Notes: a model not told the origin generated them from the letters alone. A DNA stretch of 64,000 nt from Minisyncoccota bacterium (GCA_012515515.1 JAAYYE010000011.1:1-64000); one strand, 5' to 3'. Positions 7,648 through 15,979 are shown, counted from the first letter of the stretch. A program made the numbers and translations.

Positions 7648-9066
7648 CTACTGGTCGATACTACCATGTTTTTTCATTAATTCTTCTAATGTCATATCTT
7701 CGACTCGCACACCTAAGTGCTTATAGAAGGCCACAACATAAGTCTTAAGTGTCGGGAAACTATTATCTAGTGCTGTTATTAGTTCTGGCTGATCCTTAAG
7801 TTTTATTGCTATATCATAGAGTTGAAGTGCAGTTTGTGGATCTGGTGATAATTTTTTAAGCAGTCCTTCATAATATGCTTTATGAGGACTATCTTGCCCA
7901 TTAATTTTTTCGGAAATCCCTTTGAGAGTATTTCTTAAGAATTTTGTACCCAAATACTCAATTACAAGCTCAACCACACTCTCATTTGCAAGCATATCAA
8001 CTAACCCTTCACCTCCACGAGGTAGTTGTAGGTGCTCTATCCCTCGCAACACAGCTTGTTGAATAAAATCAGGGCAGTCTAAAGGAACAATCTCTGTTAA
8101 AACATCACTGTCGAAAATAAATTTATCTGCAGCATTGCAGCTATAACTGCCCATGAGATAGGGTTGAGGAGTTATGCCCTGCGTATCAACGCGAGTAGCA
8201 ATATGTTCTCGTCGTTCTCTTAGTTCTTGAGGTTCTTGAGACTGTTCTAGCCCCCTATCATGGGGTGATCTTTCAAAGAATGTACTAAGTTGAAGTAAAG
8301 CATTCAGGTCTTGAGGAACAAGTCTATAATTCTCACCGCTTAAAACATCTACTTCTGCAGAATAAAGATTGCTTACTCGTGTAAGTTGTTCACTTGTTGT
8401 TATTTCAACTTGTGCGTGTGGATCTTGTACTAGTTTTGCAACTGGGTCATCTGGTTGTGGAGGAGTAAGTTCTGCTGTTTCAGCAACCAGTTTGGGGTCT
8501 AAACGATAACTAGTACCTTTGCCCTCATAAAATCCGTAACGATGAACCATTTCAGGTGATAGTCCTGAATAACTAATACTTGCGCCAGTTTCTAAGTTAA
8601 TAACTTTATAATCGGCGTTAGTTAGTGTTCCATCATTAAAAGGAGATTGTTGAATACCTCTCACTCGCTCCACAGCACGAGCAAATTTTTTCCCATCTAC
8701 GTCAACAACTTCATACTGTTCATACTGTCCCAATTTTTTCTCTACTGGCGCACTAGCAATTTTGCGTAGAAAATTAGCAAGTTGTTGGTGGGTTAATCCC
8801 AACCCCAAAACAGTTTCATTATCATCAACAAGAACCTCTATAAGTGATTCATGGTTACCTAGAAAACCTGCTCCTGAACTAGCTCCAGGTCGCATAATAT
8901 TTTCTAATTGGCTTATTGGCTTACCGTTTAACGAGGTGAGTGAAAGGATAAGTGAAGTTTCATTTTCCCCATGAATTTTGAAGCCTTCGGGGGTTGTTAT
9001 GATTTCTACATTATTGCCTTGTTCTTTTCCTCCTGAGGGTGAGCCACCTGTAGTTTCATCTGTCAT
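7648..9066 (-). CDS. Hypothetical 472-residue soluble protein
   Basis: I do not recognise this protein. It has no signal peptide or membrane helix. The N-terminus is Gly/Ser-rich (TTGGSPSGGKEQGN). The first half reads as mixed beta structure, and the last 150 residues as helical (ALQLYDIAIKLKDQPELITA). The ATG at 9066 is chosen because a minus-strand promoter, TTGCCA (9103-9098), 17 nt, TATAAT (9080-9075), ends 8 nt before it, implying a leaderless mRNA. A TTG at 9075 would overlap the -10. The gene is convergent with the ZIP transporter and divergent from 9180. Confidence 0.75.
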   Translation of the reverse strand: MTDETTGGSPSGGKEQGNNVEIITTPEGFKIHGENETSLILSLTSLNGKPISQLENIMRPGASSGAGFLGNHESLIEVLVDDNETVLGLGLTHQQLANFLRKIASAPVEKKLGQYEQYEVVDVDGKKFARAVERVRGIQQSPFNDGTLTNADYKVINLETGASISYSGLSPEMVHRYGFYEGKGTSYRLDPKLVAETAELTPPQPDDPVAKLVQDPHAQVEITTSEQLTRVSNLYSAEVDVLSGENYRLVPQDLNALLQLSTFFERSPHDRGLEQSQEPQELRERREHIATRVDTQGITPQPYLMGSYSCNAADKFIFDSDVLTEIVPLDCPDFIQQAVLRGIEHLQLPRGGEGLVDMLANESVVELVIEYLGTKFLRNTLKGISEKINGQDSPHKAYYEGLLKKLSPDPQTALQLYDIAIKLKDQPELITALDNSFPTLKTYVVAFYKHLGVRVEDMTLEELMKKHGSIDQ

Positions 9067-9143
9067 ATGTGGCAATTATAGGCGTTTTTGGTTTTGTTGG
9101 CAAGAGAGGGTGGTATATTAGATGATTTCGCACCCGATGCCTT

Positions 9144-9171
9144 TTGACACATTAAGTATCTGTGTTACAAT
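9144..9171 (+). promoter_or_regulatory. Promoter of the gene at 9180 (leaderless)
   Basis: TTGACA at 9144-9149, a 16-nt spacer and TACAAT at 9166-9171. The ATG at 9180 lies 8 nt beyond the -10, at the expected transcription start, so the mRNA should have no 5' leader. Confidence 0.8.
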
Positions 9172-9179
9172 CTCTCCAA

Positions 9180-9506
9180 ATGACAAAAAAAGAAGAAGCC
9201 AAGCGAAATATTAAACAAATAAGTGACTTCTCTCCACCTATAGTTAACTGTAGAGGACCTAGTCCATGTGGCAGATTAACTAGTAGGGAAGTTGGCGATA
9301 TTAAATCATTGCCCATAGCAACAGATCTTAGAAAACAACAAGCTGTATCTAAACAATACGATTGCCCTAGGCAGGGTAATACAGAAATAGCTTATTTTCC
9401 AAAAGAAATGCTGCCAATTCTTGGAAGAAATCCTATTATTGCAATACAAGCTCTATGTTTAAATAGGACATGTAAATATAATTTGGGTTTGCCAGCGAAA
9501 AAATAA
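9180..9506 (+). CDS. Hypothetical Cys-containing small protein
   Basis: This 108-residue protein has no known family that I can name. It contains CRGPSPC, a further DCPRQG and a LCLNRTCKYN, so five to six Cys could form a small metal site. No signal peptide or membrane helix is seen. The start is set by the promoter at 9144-9171; an upstream TTG at 9162 lies inside the promoter and is not credible. It is followed by roughly 470 nt without an obvious gene before the boxA-led gene at 9984. Confidence 0.65.
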   Translation: MTKKEEAKRNIKQISDFSPPIVNCRGPSPCGRLTSREVGDIKSLPIATDLRKQQAVSKQYDCPRQGNTEIAYFPKEMLPILGRNPIIAIQALCLNRTCKYNLGLPAKK

Positions 9507-9628
9507 ACCAGCTTTAGCAATTACTCCAATATTGATATACTTCAGCTCGTTTGTATCGAGAAAATTATTGTGGATAGCTTATGGGAAAAACAAAATTTGC
9601 CATTATTGCTTTTGCCTATCAAACCAGC

Positions 9629-9697
9629 CATCAAACTTTAGCGGGCAACACTACACCAGACTAAACAGCACCTTCATCAAACTTTAGCAGGCAACAC
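9629..9697 (+). repeat. Pair of 23-nt direct repeats
   Basis: Two copies at 9629-9651 and 9675-9697, core CATCAAACTTTAGC, differ at one base. The first copy lies in a 27-codon ORF (9581-9664) that I do not consider convincingly coding. The remainder of 9507-9714 shows nothing else. Confidence 0.7.
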
Positions 9698-9714
9698 CAA
9701 GCGCAAGCTAATTC

Positions 9715-9743
9715 TTGACAAATATCCTATAATATATTATACT
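9715..9743 (+). promoter_or_regulatory. Strong promoter of boxA operon 1
   Basis: Perfect TTGACA at 9715-9720, a 17-nt spacer and TATACT at 9738-9743. This is the best sigma-70-type promoter in the window. It would produce a leader of about 230 nt before the gene at 9984. Confidence 0.88.
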
Positions 9744-9754
9744 TAGACAATGTA

Positions 9755-9922
9755 TTCTGACAGGGAAAATAGCAGAGTGAAATAAAAGCTATTTTATCTC
9801 TGCTTATTCTCAAGTCAGAATGCTCTTTAACTTAACAAATCTAATGATTGTCATTCTCCCTGCTTTTTCTGTGGGTAGCATAATGAGCATTTTCTAACTT
9901 GGAATGTTTATTATGCTACTCA
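9755..9922 (+). promoter_or_regulatory. boxA leader 1: hairpin A, boxA, hairpin B
   Basis: Hairpin A has an outer stem TTCTGAC (9755-9761)/GTCAGAA (9814-9820) and an inner stem AGCAGAG (9771-9777)/CTCTGCT (9798-9804). Directly abutting it is TGCTCTTTAAC (9821-9831), matching the boxA antiterminator of E. coli rrn leaders. Hairpin B follows: GTAGCATAAT (9875-9884)/ATTATGCTAC (9910-9919), extended by wobble pairs on the outside. BoxA RNA is bound by NusB-NusE, which makes polymerase resistant to termination. The arrangement is seen directly; the antitermination role is inferred from the rrn parallel. Confidence 0.75.
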
Positions 9923-9983
9923 TAGAGCTAGCAACTCCACTGTAAGTCCGCACCTTTTGGGCGGCCGTGGCGAAAGGAGAAAA

Positions 9984-10571
9984 ATGATATATAGTAATGT
10001 ACCGCTATCAGCAAAAATTCGCCAAATGTCATTTGGCGAGCTCCGAGGGATTTCCCTCGGAGAACTTGGTCGAGGGAGAAAAGAGATCTTTCTCCCAGTA
10101 CCATCCAACTGTCCCCCAAATTTCCCCGCGGGGGAAATAGTCCGCGGATTTTCCGTGGGCTATAGTAAAACCGGCCGTCCTCGCATTGTTGCTGAGGACG
10201 GTAATCTGTATTTAATACTAGACTGCCAGGGGGTTTATACTAGAGGGACCCTGGGCGTGGTCAGCGGGCTGGTTGGTCACGAATACGATGTGATCGCCAA
10301 CGCCTACGGTGCGTACGGGGATGCCGGCAGGATCGGCAGCTGGTGCAGCACCATTTTCAAGGCGAAAGACGGAGACGTCTTTCGCGTGACAAAGTCTGGG
10401 GGGATGAGCAAAGTGGGACCAAGTATAGTGTACTTGGTCTCTGGAAAGAACGTCTACCACTGCGAGCAGCCGCTCGCAGAGGAAATGTTTGAAGCTCTCG
10501 GAAGAGAGCTCCCCTTCACACTGAATAGCAATAGTAGGGTTCTTTCAGAAGAATGGAAGAAGCTTATATAA
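9984..10571 (+). CDS. Hypothetical protein encoded by a hairpin-packed mRNA (boxA operon 1)
   Basis: The 195-residue product matches no family I know. It is Gly-rich and probably beta-rich, with three Cys and no signal peptide. AAGGAG at 9974-9979 fixes the ATG at 9984. The coding strand carries a chain of perfect inverted repeats: 10021-10037 (7 bp), 10041-10062 (9 bp), 10074-10096 (8 bp), 10120-10138 (8 bp), 10175-10201 (8 bp), 10362-10385 (10 bp, GAGA loop), 10417-10439 (9 bp), 10460-10479 (8 bp), 10493-10510 (7 bp, GGAA loop). Base composition looks richer in G+C than in neighbouring genes. This is the densest example of the pattern in the four boxA-led genes. A Rho-independent terminator follows. 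Confidence 0.8.
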   Translation: MIYSNVPLSAKIRQMSFGELRGISLGELGRGRKEIFLPVPSNCPPNFPAGEIVRGFSVGYSKTGRPRIVAEDGNLYLILDCQGVYTRGTLGVVSGLVGHEYDVIANAYGAYGDAGRIGSWCSTIFKAKDGDVFRVTKSGGMSKVGPSIVYLVSGKNVYHCEQPLAEEMFEALGRELPFTLNSNSRVLSEEWKKLI

Positions 10572-10601
10572 AATTCATTAGTCATTAGATTTTTAAGTTC
10601 A

Positions 10602-10638
10602 CCCCTCTCGAGGCTAAATTTGCCAAGAGAGGGGTTTT
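10602..10638 (+). terminator. Rho-independent terminator of boxA operon 1
   Basis: Stem CCCCTCTC (10602-10609)/GAGAGGGG (10627-10634) followed by TTTT. It ends a one-gene transcript. Confidence 0.85.
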
Positions 10639-10726
10639 ACTATTCTGCCCAAATTGTTTTCCACACTCTAACGAGCAAATAAAGGTATAATCAGCATTGA
10701 TATTAATTGTTAATGAAGAGCTTTCA

Positions 10727-11359
10727 ATGAATAAAAATAATAATAACCCTGCCACTTTAGCGTCTCAAGATCTACTCAACGCAACGCTTCAAGCGCTTCA
10801 AGCAAAAAACATTCAGCCTACTGTGGTGAAAACTGCTGCCGAGGCTTTGGAAAAAATTAAAGGCTTAATTCCTGCAGGCAAGTCGGTCATGAATGGTTCC
10901 TCTATAACGCTTAAGCAAATTGGCTTTACAGATTTACTAAAATCTGGCAAGCACCCTTGGAATAATCTACATGCAGCAATTTTGGCTGAAAAGGACGCCG
11001 CTAAACAAGCTGAGCTCAGAAAACAATCTGTTTTATCAGACTTTTATCTTGGCAGTGTCCACGCTCTCACCAAAGATGCTGAATTTATTATCGCTTCTAA
11101 TTCTGGGAGTCAACTGCCGCACGTTGTTTTTACTTCACCCAACCTCATCTTTGTGGTGAGTAGCAAAAAGATTGTCAATAGTTTAGATGACGCCATGAAT
11201 CGTCTAGATAATGTAGTCGTGCCTCAGGAAAACGCCAGACTAATGGAAGTATATGGTGTTGAAACTTCTTTAAATCAAATTTTCATTTTTAAAAATGAAA
11301 ATCCGATGATGAACAGAAATATCCAGATGATTATTGTTGAAGAAGATTTAGGATTTTAA
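10727..11359 (+). CDS. LUD-domain protein (LutC/YkgG-like)
   Basis: The sequence matches the LUD (DUF162) fold of lactate-utilisation proteins such as LutC: a helical start, then GKSVMNGSSITLKQIGF (about 43-60), and the core DFYLGSVHALTKDAEFIIASNSGSQLP in two parts, ending in a strand-rich VVSSKKIV region. Stand-alone LUD proteins occur without the LutA/LutB iron-sulfur partners, and none is seen here, so lactate oxidation cannot be assigned. ATG 10727 is preferred to the TTG at 10697. Confidence 0.85.
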   Translation: MNKNNNNPATLASQDLLNATLQALQAKNIQPTVVKTAAEALEKIKGLIPAGKSVMNGSSITLKQIGFTDLLKSGKHPWNNLHAAILAEKDAAKQAELRKQSVLSDFYLGSVHALTKDAEFIIASNSGSQLPHVVFTSPNLIFVVSSKKIVNSLDDAMNRLDNVVVPQENARLMEVYGVETSLNQIFIFKNENPMMNRNIQMIIVEEDLGF

Positions 11360-11404
11360 GTAATCATCGACCAACAAGTATTTTGACTAAGCTATAATTG
11401 TTTT

Positions 11405-11491
11405 ATGAAAGTAACTCAGTATCCAGATGTTAATGAAGTGTTGAGCTTGCTGTCCACTCAGCTCCAAGAAGTTGCTGGTAGCGAGCTTTAA
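11405..11491 (+). pseudogene. Remnant of a nucleotidyltransferase N-terminus
   Basis: Twenty-eight codons (MKVTQYPDVNEVLSLLSTQL, then QEVAGSEL) resemble the first helix of aminoglycoside-adenylyltransferase-like nucleotidyltransferases. In those proteins the next residues would be the active-site GSxxxG strand. Here a stop follows at once and nothing recognisable comes after it. I read it as a decayed gene start rather than a functional peptide. Confidence 0.5.
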
Positions 11492-11543
11492 TAAACAAGT
11501 GTTTTGATAGGCAAAAGTAATTATTTTCAATTAAAATAGCATT

Positions 11544-12182
11544 ATGTCAATCAAATTAATTGACTCAGCTGAAAGTCGGTCACCAATTCAAGAGATGCAA
11601 CTATCTCAGCTCATGGCAGAAACGCCGCAAGGAAACTTATATAGAAAAAGATTGTCTCCTTATAAAGCCGCCACTGTATTTCCTCAATTACATGAAAATG
11701 TTGAACAAATATTAACCGCAGTCGATCCACCTGCCAAAGAAAAACGCCGCATCTTAATGCGTAAATTAATTAGAAATGCCCCCAACAATTTCCCAATCAT
11801 TGGCAAACCTAGTTCTTGTTTTGCCTTTCGTGATAAAGTTGGAAATATTTTTCTTGATTATTTGCTTGAAAGTGTAGACAAGGAAAGAGAAGGTATTACT
11901 TTACACACATTTTTACGAGAACATCCTTCATTAGCTCCAGCGTATCAATTAAAAAATCTATTTGCTAATTCAACTGAATCTTTAATGTCGGGTCACATTG
12001 CTGATATCACTCCAGAATACAGAACTAATGGACCAGCTCAAATTTTTTTAATTGACAAATTTTCTGCAAATTCAAAATTAACATCATTAGAAAAAGTGAT
12101 GTTAAAAATAATCATCGGCAACGGCATTGTTCCGATTGGTGGTGAAGGAGTATTAGTTGAGCCATTTAAACTAGCAGAATAA
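11544..12182 (+). CDS. Hypothetical 212-residue soluble protein
   Basis: I do not recognise the family. It is basic in the middle (PPAKEKRRILMRKLIRNAP), predicted mostly helical, and ends in a glycine-rich hydrophobic stretch (IIGNGIVPIGGEGVLV). No signal peptide is present. A TAAAAT -10 (11532-11537) lies 6 nt before the ATG, so the mRNA is probably leaderless. It sits between the nucleotidyltransferase remnant and a Nudix gene with no clear operon link. Confidence 0.7.
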   Translation: MSIKLIDSAESRSPIQEMQLSQLMAETPQGNLYRKRLSPYKAATVFPQLHENVEQILTAVDPPAKEKRRILMRKLIRNAPNNFPIIGKPSSCFAFRDKVGNIFLDYLLESVDKEREGITLHTFLREHPSLAPAYQLKNLFANSTESLMSGHIADITPEYRTNGPAQIFLIDKFSANSKLTSLEKVMLKIIIGNGIVPIGGEGVLVEPFKLAE

Positions 12183-12268
12183 ATATGCATTATCAGGTGA
12201 TTTTATGTGAGCCACTGTATAATGCTTTAAATGAATATTCTCCAACTACTTTTAGCAAAAACTGAACC

Positions 12269-12814
12269 ATGCCAGATTTATTAGTCAAAGAAATTCAAGC
12301 AATTGTTCAAGAATTGAGTCATTTGCCAGTGACTAATGAGTTTATTAGTCGGATACAACAAGCTAAATTAACTCGAGATGAAAACCCTCAGTCTCACTTT
12401 TGCGTTTATTTTGCCGCTTATGATTTAGCCAATCAACAAATTTTTATCGGGCATCATAAAAAGTCTGATTTATGGCTGTTTAATGGTGGTCATATAGATC
12501 GTGGTGAAACTGCTAGCGCAGCCCTACTTAGAGAAATGCATGAAGAATGGGGCCTGCAGTTTGATCTGGAAAAAATTACTCCAGCAAAATTATTAAGCAT
12601 TACTTCAGTTCTTAATCCCTCAATTAAATGTCAAAAACACTATGATATTTGGTATTTTGTGCCTGTGTCGATGCAAAATTTCCTGCCCGATCAAGAAAAA
12701 TTGGCCAGCGAATTTTACACCACAGCCTGGAAAACGATTGTAGAAGCGAAACAGCTGATTAGCGATCCAAATACTTTATTGGCTATAAAAAATATTGAGG
12801 AATTGTTTAATTAA
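12269..12814 (+). CDS. Nudix hydrolase
   Basis: This enzyme hydrolyses a nucleoside diphosphate linked to another moiety. The Nudix box is complete: GGHIDRGETASAALLREMHEE followed by WGL (about residues 72-95), including the REmhEE metal-binding glutamates. The C-terminal half (CQKHYDIWYFVPVS) forms the substrate wall. At 181 residues it is somewhat long for a single-domain Nudix protein because of an N-terminal helical extension. The specific substrate is not evident. Confidence 0.92.
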   Translation: MPDLLVKEIQAIVQELSHLPVTNEFISRIQQAKLTRDENPQSHFCVYFAAYDLANQQIFIGHHKKSDLWLFNGGHIDRGETASAALLREMHEEWGLQFDLEKITPAKLLSITSVLNPSIKCQKHYDIWYFVPVSMQNFLPDQEKLASEFYTTAWKTIVEAKQLISDPNTLLAIKNIEELFN

Positions 12815-12890
12815 ATTAATGTTTGGGCAATTGTTTAAAATTGTGCCAATAGCGAGTCCACTCATGTATGAGAGGTTTTTAGGTATTTTT

Positions 12891-13547
12891 TTATCTTTTT
12901 TTATGTAAATAGGGTATAAGCATCGCTCCCAAGCTGTTACCCATTGTCATGACTAATAATAAATACCAGGCTGAAAAATTTTTAAAGGCCCCAGCTAGAG
13001 CGAAATAAAACATATTAGCCACACAGTGTTCAAAACCTGCCAAAATAAAGACCATAACGCAGAGGAAAATCCCCAAATAACGACCCACACCCTCTTCTTT
13101 TTCCTTGTAAATATCAACCGCTATATACATCAACAAACCACAAAAAATAGATAAAATGAACAAGCTTAGAGGACTATCTGTTAACTTGGTTTGCACTAAT
13201 ATATTGGCTTTTTCGATCAATCCAACACTAGTGATGCTGTTCTGTGCTAACCTGGTGTTTTTTAGTAAAAAAGCCACAATGTTGGTACCTATTAAATTTC
13301 CCAGCCAGACGATGCCCAGAAATTTTAAATAAGCGGCGTGTTTCTTTTTTTTGATCGCATCTGGCAAATAGCCGACTTTTCCAGTAAAAAGATTAAAAGC
13401 AAAAACGCAAATGGTATATAAACCCAGAGCAAATAAAAAAGATCCGACTATTTTATTTTCCACGCTCAAATAAATACTGCCCCCTAGAGCAATCATTATT
13501 CCAGCCAAAATTGCTTCCATAAAGGATTGTCGATTATTTTCTTGCAC
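12891..13547 (-). CDS. Formate/nitrite transporter (FNT) family channel
   Basis: This membrane protein has about six helices and belongs to the pentameric FNT channels for small monovalent anions (formate, nitrite, lactate, hydrosulfide). Family landmarks are FNLFTGKVGYLP in the first half and the LAGFEHCVANMFYFALAG segment, which holds the conserved pore His, in the second. The GTG at 13547 is preferred because AGGAAGG precedes it at good spacing; a GTG at 13553 overlaps that SD. The gene is convergent with the Nudix gene. The LUD protein nearby could in principle link it to lactate, but this is speculation. Confidence 0.88.
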   Translation of the reverse strand: MQENNRQSFMEAILAGIMIALGGSIYLSVENKIVGSFLFALGLYTICVFAFNLFTGKVGYLPDAIKKKKHAAYLKFLGIVWLGNLIGTNIVAFLLKNTRLAQNSITSVGLIEKANILVQTKLTDSPLSLFILSIFCGLLMYIAVDIYKEKEEGVGRYLGIFLCVMVFILAGFEHCVANMFYFALAGAFKNFSAWYLLLVMTMGNSLGAMLIPYLHKKR

Positions 13548-13672
13548 TAGCACCTTCCTAGAGAAATTAAATTTTTCTAATTTTTAAATTTTAGCACTTA
13601 TCTAGGTGACGGCAAACGGCAGTTTAAGTTATAATTAGTACTTGCCATTATTAATTATGAAAGAATCCAACC

Positions 13673-14173
13673 ATGTCTGATCCAAAACAATCAGCAAAAA
13701 AAACCAGCGTTGAAAAAAATGGGGGTCTGTCAAAGAGCAAGCAATTACGGGCTAGTCGTAAAGGGCGTTTATGGCTCATTGTGATTTTGATGGCCATTGT
13801 TGCTATTTTATTTTTTGTTTGGGAAAAAGCTCGGATTGCTTTAGTGATCGTTTTTATCCTTTTAGCAACAGCGCTTGGATTAGAAGTTTCTCAAAACGAT
13901 TGGGATTTGAAAACCCTGTGGGAAACTAAATCTTTTGAACAAGCCAAAGTTAGTCGTGATATGCAGGGTAATTTATTGTTTGATAAATCAGGCAATATTG
14001 TGACAGATAGCTCTATTGGCAAAGGAGCTGACGAATACAACTGTGACGATTTTACCACCCAAGAAGAAGCGCAATACTTTTTTGAAAAAGTTGGTGGGGT
14101 GGGGAATGATGTTAATCGCTTAGATGGCGATAAAGATGGCACAGCCTGTGAGTCTTTACCTAAAGCTAAATAA
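13673..14173 (+). CDS. Membrane protein with C-terminal excalibur calcium-binding domain
   Basis: A basic N-terminus is followed by two adjacent membrane segments (LWLIVILMAIVAILFFVW and IALVIVFILLATALGL, about 38-72), a linker, and an excalibur domain at about 120-162: YNCDDFTTQEEAQYFFEK followed by NRLDGDKDGTACESLP. The DxDxDGxxCE pattern is an EF-hand-like calcium loop with two Cys that form a disulfide, as in surface proteins of Gram-positive bacteria. It probably displays the domain outside the membrane. It stands just before the second boxA leader but has its own start. Confidence 0.85.
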   Translation: MSDPKQSAKKTSVEKNGGLSKSKQLRASRKGRLWLIVILMAIVAILFFVWEKARIALVIVFILLATALGLEVSQNDWDLKTLWETKSFEQAKVSRDMQGNLLFDKSGNIVTDSSIGKGADEYNCDDFTTQEEAQYFFEKVGGVGNDVNRLDGDKDGTACESLPKAK

Positions 14174-14285
14174 TCGGCTTTTTGATCTATTTTTTTATTG
14201 CTCTAGTGGGGGTGTTTTTGTTGCTTTTGTAGAGGTATTTTTATGGCTTTCGTAGGGGCTTACATCTTATAATAAATAATTATAT

Positions 14286-14314
14286 TTGCTTTTTCTGACA
14301 TTTTTTGATATACT
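14286..14314 (+). promoter_or_regulatory. Promoter of boxA operon 2
   Basis: TTGCTT (14286-14291), a 17-nt spacer and an extended -10 TGATATACT with TATACT at 14309-14314. The leader element begins about 15 nt later. Confidence 0.7.
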
Positions 14315-14329
14315 TATTAGGTATTTAGA

Positions 14330-14454
14330 TAGATTGTCTTCTATAAAAACATAGCGTTTTTGGCGAGGATAATCTAGCTCTTTAACAATCTCACATGCTT
14401 TTTGCTGTGCGCAAAAGTGAGGGTAATACTAAATCGCCTTCACCTAGCGCACAG
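14330..14454 (+). promoter_or_regulatory. boxA leader 2: hairpin A, boxA, hairpin B
   Basis: Hairpin A has three stacked stems: TAGATT (14330-14335)/AATCTA (14371-14376), CTTC (14338-14341)/GAGG (14365-14368) and AAAAAC (14345-14350)/GTTTTT (14356-14361). BoxA GCTCTTTAACAA (14377-14388) abuts it. Hairpin B is CTGTGCGC (14405-14412)/GCGCACAG (14447-14454), with inner stem GTGAGG/CCTTCAC. A near-identical hairpin A/boxA unit occurs at 15996-16054. Confidence 0.78.
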
Positions 14455-14508
14455 GAATATTGTGGTGCTAGTTAATCCCAAATTGATCAAAGTTCAAAGG
14501 AGAACGAA

Positions 14509-15684
14509 ATGAAAAGAGAGGATGTTGTAATAGTTATTGTATTGGTGTTTTTGATGTCCTTGTTTATGGGTGTGCTTGACGCTTTTGCGCAAACCCCTGA
14601 GCAAGAGGATGTCAGTATCAGCGGTTTCCAGCTTGCTGGAGACCGTACCACGGAGTTGTTGACAACCCCGCTTTCTATTAAGCCGGGGGATTGTGGTGCG
14701 CTCCCTCCTCCCTCGTTTGAGGGAGTAAAGAGGAACCTCGAGCTTAACGAGGACTCAACAAAAATTCAGGTCTACTATGACTCAAACAAGGGCATGGTAT
14801 GTGCCCAAGTTTGGGGTACCTGGCCTGGAACTGTCAACAATGACGGAGTGCAAGAGTTTGACTCCGTCATGCGGGTGTATAAGGGTTACAATCTATTGGA
14901 GGTTCAAGACGAACCTTTGATTAAAAGTAATCCATTTACAGGTGGAATTCCCTTCCACTTGTATTCATTTAAGCTCCCCAAGGGGGGTGGAGAGTATTAT
15001 TTTTTGTTTGATTTTTACCAGCAACAATTGCTGGGAAAAGACCGCTTGGGGATGCCTCACCGTGACTGGTCAGGCACCTTTCGTAGCGGACCGCATAGGA
15101 TATTTCTTCCTATCATCATCAAGCCGGTGCCACCAACACCGCCACCTCCTCCACCACCACCTCCTCCTCCTCCACCAACCGATTGTCCAAGTTGGACAAT
15201 TGAAGCGGTTGCGCCGGGATTTAGCATTCCGGCGTTAACTTACGAGAAAGGGGGTAATCATTACCCCACCATTGGATACTTGTATTTTGGACAGACGATG
15301 TCTGTCAAAATCAAGAACAATGGTGTTGTGTCCAATCTCCCCACGGGTGGGGAGACCACCGTGTACGACGGAGCGGGTAACGTTGTGGCTGAATATGGCC
15401 GCAATGGAAACTTCAGTGTCGTCGGGGGTCAAGGTGTCTTTGGTGAAGATTTCTTCACCTTTGACTCCTCCTTCCTCTGGCAAGGGGGAAGCTGTCGTGC
15501 CTCATTCACGATTTGGGACCCCGAACCGGTCCTGAATCATTTGGAGGCAGAACTTGGCGTGAGTCGTGAAGAGGCTATTAGCCTTTTGAACGACTATTTT
15601 AACGAAATCGCCACAACCACTACCACCACCACTACAACCCTAACTCAGGATGTCTGGGATTGGGTTGAAACTATCAGCAAGTGA
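14509..15684 (+). CDS. Exported surface protein with poly-Pro linker (boxA operon 2)
   Basis: The N-terminal signal peptide (IVIVLVFLMSLFMGVLDAFA) should be cleaved after AFA. Two beta-rich halves are joined by a run of 13 prolines (about 207-219). A Thr run of nine lies just before the C-terminal TQDVWDWVETISK. There is no LPXTG motif or C-terminal anchor. I do not recognise the family. AAGGAG (14497-14502) sets the start. The coding strand is full of perfect hairpins: 14708-14725, 14736-14752, 14841-14869 (9 bp), 15018-15034, 15212-15234 (9 bp with one wobble), 15251-15267, 15290-15306 and 15336-15355 are examples. Confidence 0.82.
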   Translation: MKREDVVIVIVLVFLMSLFMGVLDAFAQTPEQEDVSISGFQLAGDRTTELLTTPLSIKPGDCGALPPPSFEGVKRNLELNEDSTKIQVYYDSNKGMVCAQVWGTWPGTVNNDGVQEFDSVMRVYKGYNLLEVQDEPLIKSNPFTGGIPFHLYSFKLPKGGGEYYFLFDFYQQQLLGKDRLGMPHRDWSGTFRSGPHRIFLPIIIKPVPPTPPPPPPPPPPPPPTDCPSWTIEAVAPGFSIPALTYEKGGNHYPTIGYLYFGQTMSVKIKNNGVVSNLPTGGETTVYDGAGNVVAEYGRNGNFSVVGGQGVFGEDFFTFDSSFLWQGGSCRASFTIWDPEPVLNHLEAELGVSREEAISLLNDYFNEIATTTTTTTTTLTQDVWDWVETISK

Positions 15685-15692
15685 GATGTCAA

Positions 15693-15735
15693 CCAGCTGC
15701 CCGCTTTTTAGCGGGCAGCTGGAAATCTTTTCTTT
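15693..15735 (+). terminator. Terminator of boxA operon 2
   Basis: A perfect 12-bp stem CCAGCTGCCCGC (15693-15704)/GCGGGCAGCTGG (15711-15722) is followed by a T-rich tract. It ends the transcript 9 nt after the stop codon. The 15736-15951 interval is AT-rich and shows no gene. Confidence 0.8.
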
Positions 15736-15951
15736 ATTTAAATATTTTAATTTACTGCACTTTTGTGTAGTTTTTTTAGTAGCTAAAATTTTAGAACAGC
15801 GCACCGTTATATAGTTTTTTTGCTGGCTGAAAAAAATAAAAAGGGAAAGTTGTAAGCGCAATTATCGTTTTTCTAGCAATTCTTATTCCATCAAAAAATT
15901 ATAAGTAGCGTTTTATTATTAATCATTGTCCCATAGAATATCTATATTGTA

Positions 15952-15979
15952 TTGATTTTTTGATTTCTTTTGATACAAT
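15952..15979 (+). promoter_or_regulatory. Promoter of boxA operon 3
   Basis: TTGATT (15952-15957), a 16-nt spacer, TACAAT (15974-15979) with an upstream TG. The layout and distance to the leader match the operon 2 promoter. Confidence 0.7.

Noticed and set aside
9581..9664. 27-codon ORF
   Set aside because: No SD, no promoter at the right distance and part of it is a direct repeat; no evidence of coding.
9920..10460. Long antisense ORFs opposite the gene at 9984
   Set aside because: The many inverted repeats make both strands look alike, which opens the reverse frame; the plus strand has the promoter, SD and terminator.
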